Source of the DNA: Gibbula magus
Taxonomy: Eukaryota; Mollusca; Gastropoda; Trochida; Trochidae
NCBI GenBank assembly: GCA_936450465.1
Contig: OW388301.1
Location: forward strand, 17,031,523-17,095,522
Direction: 5' to 3'
DNA length: 64,000 bases
Part shown: piece after piece, positions 57,777-64,000 of the stretch
Position numbering within the stretch: position 1 is the first letter of the stretch
Layout of the letters: every line of letters begins with the position of its first letter
Notes under the pieces: model-generated
The model's database searches: none
What the model was told of the DNA's origin: nothing
What the model saw: the letters and a program-made list of their open reading frames with translations, nothing else
Position numbers and translations under genes: made by a program

Positions 57777-57928
57777 GGGGACTTGGGTCGATTGTCAGGC
57801 GGATGTTGGCTTTCCCTCTTGTTCGCCTATCGTACCTTAAGCCGCTAGTCTTCCTGGCGGCACGCTGTTTTTTGTTTCACCTGAGGTGATTCATTGGATT
57901 TAGTCGCCTGTCCTTTGGATAGGATCGC
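57777..57928 (+). repeat. 152-bp direct duplication, copy 1 (DIRS 5' leader)
   Basis: GGGGACTTGGGTCGATTG... to TTTGGATAGGATCGC. It recurs nearly identically at 58974-59125, inside the gag gene. The surrounding leader also repeats ACCGCTAA-CCC-GCCATAACGCTTGGTGCGGGCATAC at 57953 and 58082. Confidence 0.92.
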
Positions 57929-58618
57929 ACCTACCGCTTGATCCCCTCTATACCGCTAATCCCTGCCATAACGCTTGGTGCGGGCATACATCCTGGGGAA
58001 TTGGAATTAGTCGACACTGTCCTTTGGCGTTGTGGCACGACACGGGAGTGGATAGGATCGCGCCTAGCGCTTGATCCCCGCTAAACCGCTAAACCCCGCC
58101 ATAACGCTTGGTGCGGGCATACCGCCTGGGTTATTACTGTTGACTTGTGTCTTGTCTCCATGCCGCCGGCTGGCGGGATGGGACTGAGGTAACAAGTGGA
58201 TATCCCGCTATACCGCTTGTCAGACATACCGCCTGATTTGTCTTTGTCTCCATAACGCTAGTAACGACTAGACTCGTGCTGGACTCGTGTAGCGCTTGGA
58301 TTCCTTTGTTTCCATACCGCCGGCTGGCGGGAGGAGACATAATTGTTGGATATGGTCCTCGCTATAGCGCGTAGCGTGCCTCTTGAGCTGGGGCTGGACT
58401 GGATAACCAGTGGACATACGGCGCTTCTTGCATGCCAGCGCGCTTGCCGCTTGAGTGCAGCAGGTTTGATTGGATATCCTTTGGTCTTCCTGTCTCTCTT
58501 GCTTAGCGCTCACCGTCTCTCTTAGACGTCCTTTCAGACTTAGAGGTAATTGCACTTTACTCTGTTTGGGTTAGGGGATACCGCTCATTGCTCCTCGGTA
58601 GGGTGAAGTGGTAGGAAC

Positions 58619-60273
58619 ATGCCTGGACAGTATGCTTCTTTCTGTGGAATTTGTGGCTCAAGGAAGTCGGGTGCCTTTGACCCCCATTCTCTTTGCCGTT
58701 TGTGCCACAATCTCTGTCCAGAGGATGACAGATGTTAGGAGTGCGCCAGCCTCTCGGTGTTGGAACATCGAGACTACCGGAATGCAGTGAAGAAGAGCGA
58801 ATCTCAGGGCAAGCTTAGAGCTTCCAGACGCTCTTCTTCTGCTTCGTCCACCGCTACGGTACCCAGGAGCTCCTCGCCTGGGTCCGATCTCATCATCTCA
58901 GAGGATGCGGCAGAATTTGACATGCAGGACATGTCAGACATGTGGACAACACGTTGCCACCCACGGACAAAGGGGGGACTTGGGTCGATTGTCAGGCGGA
59001 TGTTGGCTTTCCCTCTTGTTCGCCTATCGTACCTTAAGCCGCTAGTCTTCCTGGCGGCATGCTGTTGTTTGTTTCACCTGAGGTGATTCATTGGATTTAG
59101 TCGCCTGTCCTTTGGATAGGATCGCGATAGGATTATCGGTATGCCGCCCTCCCCGTCAGTACCTTCAACCCCCAAGAGGAGGAGGGTGGTTTTGGTATCA
59201 CCAGCTGCCACTTCCTCAGATCAGAATGGGTCCTCTTCCGTAGAAGCATGCCAGGGAAGGGAGGGGGCGGTGAGTGATGGCGCTACAGCAGTAACGCCTG
59301 TTGCCCCATATGCCTCCACAGACGAGGCGTCAGACTTGAAAGAACGTTTGGTGGCCATAGCGGATTGGTGCCAGGTTTCTCTGGTTGAGGTCGAGGACGA
59401 ACCCTCATCCACCAAACAAGCCAGGATGGAGACATTCTGTGTGGTGGAGGAGACACCCACCTCCCGCTCTGTGGCGCTGCCTTCCCATAGGCTTCTGCAG
59501 TCAGCGGGCAAGGACTTCCACGCGAACATTGCCGTGGCAGCGCCAGGTCGTCTCTTGCCTCCACTCGTAATCTCAGACAAACAGCGCAGGTCACTGCCTG
59601 TTCATGAAAGCGCTCTTCCTCTCTCTAACCCCGTCCTGGACGATGACATCAGTCGGGTCGCCTCACCCTCTGTGCCCCATCAAGTGTCGGACATGCATTT
59701 GTCCCACTTTGATCGCGAGGCCAGAAGTATCCTGGGGTTAGCGAACCACGTCGCACACGCATGCCAGGCGATGTCGACTTTTGCAAAGGACGCAGGGATG
59801 GAGAACGAAGCAAGGGCCTTGTACCGTGGGTTTGGTGCAGTCGTGGGGAACATTGCGCAAATGATGTTGTGCGCCTCCCGCGTTTCCTGGGGCGTACCAG
59901 CCTCCCCACAGAGATTAGGAACAATTTGCGTTCAGCCCCTGCTTCATCCTCTTCTCTCTTTGATGGGCAAATTGCTTGGGCCCTTCGCCAGCGGCAGGAG
60001 AGTCAGCAGCAAGAGCTGACCAACAGGCTCGCAGCTGGCGGCAGTAGAGCCTTGTCCCAAGCGATGACACCCAAGAGGAAGAGAGGAGGCACATCCACGC
60101 CAAGCAACACCGCTGGTGGCGGTGGCGCCAGGGCTGGCGGTGTTTCATTTCGAGGAGGGGGTCGGCAAGGAAGTCGCTACTTCATTACTGGCCCCTCTCC
60201 CAAACGCACCCCGAAGAAAAACACACAGCGAGGAAAGGGACGTGCCTACGGAGGTACCCAGAGGAAGCAATGA
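58619..60273 (+). pseudogene. DIRS gag-like ORF, interrupted
   Basis: ATG at 58619 opens a zinc-binding N-terminus (CGICGSRKS, HSLCRLCHNLCPEDDRC). TAG follows at 58736-58738, and the frame continues (ECASLSVLEHRDYRNAVKK, a Ser-rich region). At 58974 a 152-bp copy of leader sequence interrupts it and brings in a stop. Gag-like sequence resumes at 59141 (STPKRRRVVLVSP...). A frameshift near 59900 moves the C-terminus to another frame, ending in a basic Gly/Arg-rich tail (KRKRGGTS..., GRAYGGTQRKQ) at 60273. The probable original role is capsid/nucleocapsid protein. Confidence 0.75.
58974..59125 (+). repeat. 152-bp direct duplication, copy 2 (inside gag)
   Basis: Second copy of 57777-57928, placed within the gag coding sequence. 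The sequence on either side is gag, so the duplication was inserted there, perhaps by template switching during reverse transcription. Confidence 0.9.
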
Positions 60274-60328
60274 CTTGTGGGTCCCTCCAGAGCTAACCCC
60301 ATAGGTTGTCCCGGCCTGGGACGGGCCA

Positions 60329-61877
60329 ATGGGGGGACGTCTCTCCCGCTTCGTACCCAACTGGAAACAGTTGGGTTTGGACAATTACGTTTGCAATGTT
60401 CTGGAACGGGGGTTTCGTATTCACACACCGCCCCCCGCTAACCTGTTCGCCAGTGGAACGTCCGCTAGAGCCAGATCAACTCGCATTGACACTGTAACAG
60501 GTGGAGGTTCTCATCACCAAGGGGTCAGTGGAGGAACTCACGCTTCACGACCTTGTTCCCAGATTTTACTCCACGGTCTTCGTCGGACCGAAACGAGAGT
60601 CAAACAAATGGCGGCTGATCCACGATTTGAAGGAATTCAACCACTCCTTCCTAGATCGGCCGCCATATTTTCGACTCTTGACAGTGCCGTCAGTAATGCG
60701 ATTAGTGGAGCCCTCAGACTTGATATCCCTAGACCTGCAGGACTCGTACCTGCATATTCCCATTTACCATGGGGATCGCAAGTACCTCCGATTCGTCCTG
60801 GCGGGTCATCACTTTCAGTTGAACGTACTCCCGTTCGGGATATCGTCGGCTCCGTGCCTGTTCACACGCGTAACCCAACCCATAGTCCATTACCTGCATC
60901 AGCAGGACGTCCAGTTCGCGATCTACCTGTAGGATGGGTTCGGTCACAACAAATCCCCATCGGTTCTGGAGGCTCAATGAGACTTTGTAATAGTGTTGTT
61001 CAGGCGGTTGGGATGGCTGGTCAATCTAGACAAGTCGGACCTTCAGCCAACAATGGAACTGGTGTTTCTAGGAGCCCGTCTGGACACGGTGCAATACAAG
61101 GCTTTCTTTACCATGGGCGGATTGGGCGGTGCTTCAAGGACCATTGGCCCTCAGGAAGTGGCAGAAGCTGTTGGGGTTCCTGACCTCGACACAACATTTC
61201 ACGCCAAGGGAAGGTTGCAGCTCAGGCCCCTTCAGATATTTGTCAACACACATGTGAGAGAGAAGACGTGCCGCCACATCTTCTCTATTCCCGTCAATAT
61301 CAGACACTATCTCTCCTGGTGGCATCAGGAAACCAACGTAGTGGCGGGAGGGCCACTCAGGTGGCCGTCAGCGACAGCCCAGCTATATGTGGACACCTCC
61401 ACCCAAGGGTGGGGAGCGCACCGGGATACGGAACAGACGGCGGGGGTGTGGTCGTCGATGAAAATGAGATGCCACATCAACATCATAGAACTAGATGCGA
61501 TAAGGCTTGCAATCAGCCATTGGTCGAGCCGCGTACAGGGGCAAGTCCTGTGCGTTCACACGGACAGCTCGGTGGCGGCTTGGGCCTTAAACAAGCAAGG
61601 CTCGACCAGAGCAGACTCCCTTCTGCAACTGGTGATGGAGCTGTTTCAATTAGTAGACAGTCTCAAACTCTCTATTCGCGCAGTGCACATCCCGGGAGCC
61701 AAGAACGTCCTTCCGGACGCTCTGTCTTGCCCAGACAGGCCTCCATCAGCAAAGTGGATGCTGCACCCGAGAGTGTTCGAGAGTGTATGTTTGAGGTTCG
61801 GGAAACCTCACATAGACCTCCTTGCGACGCGGCTCAATCACCAGTTGCCGTACCGGACCCAACAGCGTGGGCGATAG
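60329..61877 (+). pseudogene. DIRS reverse transcriptase-RNase H, broken
   Basis: The N-terminus reads GGRLSRFVPNWKQLGLDNYV in one frame and shifts near 60450; TAA near 60498 follows. The RT core runs 60501-60932: FYSTVFVGPKRESNKWRLIHDLKEFN as FVGPKRESNKWRLI, then LISLDLQDSYLHIPI, LPFGISSAPCLFTRV and FAIYL. Here the catalytic YLDD reads Y-L-stop-D: TAG at 60930-60932 replaces the first catalytic Asp. Another stop follows near 60977. The rest (60993-61877) holds DKSDLQPTMELVFLGARLD and RNase H with QLYVDTSTQGWGAH, NIIELDAIRLAISHW and VHTDSSVAAWALNKQ, ending with HPRVFESV...HIDLLATRLN. The order is exactly that of DIRS elements. Confidence 0.9.
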
Positions 61878-62072
61878 ATGCGCCCACGTTAAGGTTGGAG
61901 GGGATGGTCGCTTACGCTTATCCCCCTCCCGCCATCTTATCTCATGTGGTGGCCAAGATACAGGAAACACGCGTTCTCCAACTCCTGTTGGTAGCACCGT
62001 TAGGGCCAGCCAGGGCCTGGTATGTTCCCCTCCGGAGGGCGTGCCACCTAGACCTATTCCTCTCCCTCTGAG

Positions 62073-63250
62073 GTGGAACCTGCTGTCGAGCAAACCAAGC
62101 GGGCGGGTTCACGAGAACCCCCAGACTCTTCAACTTCACACTTGGTTTGTCTCCAAAGGAATCTGACAGGAGCAGGATTATCAAAATCCATTGCTGAGGC
62201 AGTACCGACCTCACAGAGGACCTCCACAAGAAAATTATACGACTTCCAGTGGGGATCTTTTGTGACCTTCTGTAGGGATAAGGGGTATGACGTGCAAACA
62301 GTCATGGTCCCCCAGGTAGCCGATTACCTAGTACACTTGAGGGAGAAAGGGGGGCTAAAGGCCTCCTCTATTAAAACCAACCTAGCGGCGATCATGTCCG
62401 TCTTGCGGAAGCGCGACCCTCAGATCGATGTGTCGATTCTGAAAGAGTTGATCAGGACATACCGGAATGTGGATGGGCGGCAAAAACTTAGGCCCCCAGA
62501 GTGGGATTTGGCGGTAGTTCTTACCCAGCTTAAGTCAGACCACTACGAACCGTTGGCAGAAACGACTGTCCTCCGTCTCACCATAAAGATAGCTTTTCTT
62601 GTGGCCATGGGGTCCGCAGCCAGGATTTCAGAGCTTCATGCTCTCCAAGCGGACCTCTTACGTTTTGATGTGAGAGACGGGGGATTGGCCACTCTGGGAC
62701 TAGTGGCTGACTTTGTTTGCAAGAATCAGGCGGCAGACGAGAGGGGTAGAACCTTCTCATTACCATCCATTTCTGGTACGATCGACCCCACAGACGAGGA
62801 GAACCGTCTCCTATGTCCGGTTGGGGCACTGCATATCTACACCGAGAGAACCAGGACACTACGGCATGGGAGACAGAGGTTGTTCCTTCCTCATTCCCAG
62901 ACCAGTGTCAAGGAACTTGATAAGAGACAACTGGGCATGTATCTATGCTCCGCGTTGTCGAACGCATACAAGGCAGCGGGGTTAAACCCGCCGGCGCGTT
63001 CCAACCCGCACGAGATAAGGACCATATCAGCAACTATGGCTCTTCATGTAACTTGGCGGTGACAGACATCATGGCTGGCTGCTTCTGGAAGTCAGGATTG
63101 GTGTTCGCCAACCACTACTTGCGTGATGTTTCCACAGAGGACCTAGAGGGGATTAACCGGTTGGGTGCTCAAGTCTACACACAGCAACGGGTTCTGACAG
63201 CTCCTCACCGTAGGGTCAGCCAACCCCTCGCTAATGGGTTAATAAATCTG
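62073..63250 (+). pseudogene. DIRS tyrosine recombinase, frameshifted before the catalytic Tyr
   Basis: Residues from 62190 form the SAM-like N-domain (TSTRKLYDFQWGSFVTFC, VADYLVHLREKGGLKASSIK). The catalytic domain has GSAARISELHAL (catalytic Arg), CPVGALHIYTERT, and NPHEIRTISATMALH (H-x-x-R). Shortly after, near 63040, the frame changes; VTDIMAGCFWKSGLVFANHYLRDVS with the nucleophilic Tyr at 63116-63118 lies in another frame, ending with basic residues near 63240. One frameshift therefore inactivates it. The enzyme would integrate a circular cDNA by strand exchange. Confidence 0.92.
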
Positions 63251-63477
63251 AACTTGTTCAATTTTAACTTCATTCACATGTTGTTGTCTTTTATTAGTGG
63301 TGACCATTTAGGTTCAACCCTAACCGCATAGCGGGGTCAGGGTTTGTTTCCTGTTTCCTGTACTTGGGGAGACTCATGATCTCTCGGACTGCACTAGTCA
63401 CCAATATCCCCTTGTGATGCTGGGAGAGTATCTCACCTTCCCCCACCTCTTCGCAGCCCTCCTCCCGCTGTGGCAAT

Positions 63478-63575
63478 CGGGCATATAGTGAATATCAACG
63501 ATGGTATAGTAAATAATAGTACGTTTTTGGTTAAACATAATTATTTTATACCTACCGTTGATATTCACTATCGTT
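63478..63575 (+). repeat. DIRS internal complementary region
   Basis: GCATATAGTGAATATCAACGATGGTATAGTAAATAATAG is the complement of the extreme left end (57350-57390). The following TACGTTTTTGGTTAAAC...TTTATACCTACCGTTGATATTCAC is the complement of the extreme right end (63748-63812). It therefore encodes the joined termini, as the DIRS1 internal complementary region does. Confidence 0.85.
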
Positions 63576-63624
63576 AGCTCCCGCCCGTCCTCCCCTCTAT
63601 GCGGTTCGGTTTCTTTCTGACAGA

Positions 63625-63812
63625 CAGAAGGAAGCATGATAATCCGGGTCTTGGCCACCTATCGGGAGATAGGGACAGGGAAGGTGAGTAACTCTTCCCT
63701 TACTGTGTAATGATTTGTCAAAGATAGCCATATAGGATAATAGGGCATATAGTGAATATCAACGGTAGGTATAAAATAATGACGTTTAACCAAAAACGTA
63801 CTATTTTTAATA
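63625..63812 (+). repeat. DIRS right inverted terminal repeat and end
   Basis: Reverse complement of the left terminal repeat (GATAATCCGGGTCTTGGCC, GGTGAGTAACTCTTCCCTTAC, GGGCATATAGTGAATATCAACG), followed by a right-end-specific GGTAGGTATAAAATAATG...AAAACGTACTATTTTTA that is complementary to the internal region. Confidence 0.88.
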
Positions 63813-63950
63813 GCTCATGAAATTAGCCTTACAATTAAACTGCTGATTTGGAGGATAAGGAACCCGGGGGTCTTTTGCTCTCAGAGCACTCTTGTCAATT
63901 ATGTCACACTTTATTTGGAGGCGGGGGTATGTGAGCTGTGCTCGCCTCTA

Positions 63951-64000
63951 CACGCCGGTGAGTGTAGTCATGTTTGTTGTTTGTGAGTGCTTTGACAGTG
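63951..64000 (-). mobile_element. Second Penelope-like element, start only
   Basis: GTGAGTGTAGTCATGTTTGTTGTTTGTGAGTG and CTTTGACAGTG match 2665-2703 of the first Penelope-like copy with a few changes, in the same orientation (coding on the minus strand). The matched part encodes the region just before the ORF's C-terminus; the rest lies beyond the window. Confidence 0.75.

Larger units (their letters stand above)
57350..63812 (+). mobile_element. DIRS-like tyrosine-recombinase retrotransposon (6.5 kb), degenerate
   Basis: The element has about 150-bp inverted terminal repeats, an internal complementary region near the right end that joins sequence from both termini (63478-63575), and gag, RT-RNase H and tyrosine recombinase genes in that order. 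This is the DIRS1-type structure, in which a circular DNA intermediate is integrated by a recombinase rather than an integrase, leaving no target duplication. I saw no methyltransferase domain between RNase H and recombinase. It is the most GC-rich part of the window. All genes have stops or frameshifts. Confidence 0.9.

Overview
This is animal nuclear DNA, most likely from a mollusc. It is AT-rich and intron-rich, with no operon-like gene packing. Evidence for a mollusc: a GRL101-type receptor (LDLa modules, leucine-rich repeats and a rhodopsin-family core), tandem-core elements flanked by GTCC/GGAC runs that resemble the bivalve 'pearl' class, a Penelope-like element, an I-superfamily LINE and a DIRS-like retroelement. 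The species assignment is inference; the domains and repeats are read directly.

The main host gene lies on the minus strand between about 50.9 kb and 21.7 kb. Ten exons were recognised by splice sites and module cysteines. In transcript order they encode two GCC2/GCC3 (ephrin-receptor-like) cysteine-rich modules, two parts of a C-type lectin-like domain, five separate LDLa modules, and one large exon with a sixth LDLa, an LRR block and TM1-TM6 of a GPCR. Most exons begin and end in phase 1, as expected for shuffled extracellular modules. The first exon, the middle of the lectin domain and the TM7 exon were not found. A 16.6-kb intron between two LDLa exons is filled with transposons.

Layout. 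0-6.5 kb: Penelope-like element (minus) with a hammerhead-like motif, and two LINE 3' fragments. 7-15 kb: ORF1-like remnant and a broken L1/Tx1-type LINE, both with a shared spacer repeat. 15-18.5 kb: two small foldback elements around a tandem-core element, then a LINE scrap. 18.5-21.7 kb: nothing recognised. 21.7-25.9 kb: receptor 3' exons. 26.4-32.5 kb: THAP remnant, tandem-core repeats, then a TTAA-flanked piggyBac with unusual subterminal repeat arrays. 33.7-41.4 kb: I-superfamily LINE with a 14-bp target duplication, enclosing an antisense RAG1-N-terminus-like reading frame. 42.5-50.9 kb: receptor 5' exons. 51-57.2 kb: foldbacks, an odd TTGAA/ACCC array and two tandem-core elements. 57.35-63.8 kb: a DIRS element with inverted terminal repeats, an internal complementary region, gag, RT-RNase H and tyrosine recombinase, all damaged. 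The last 50 bases enter a second Penelope copy.

No intact autonomous transposon was seen. Most carry several stops or frameshifts, two of them exactly at reverse-transcriptase catalytic motifs. No bacterial or viral genes, CRISPR arrays or rRNA were seen. tRNA-like sequences appear only as probable SINE remnants.
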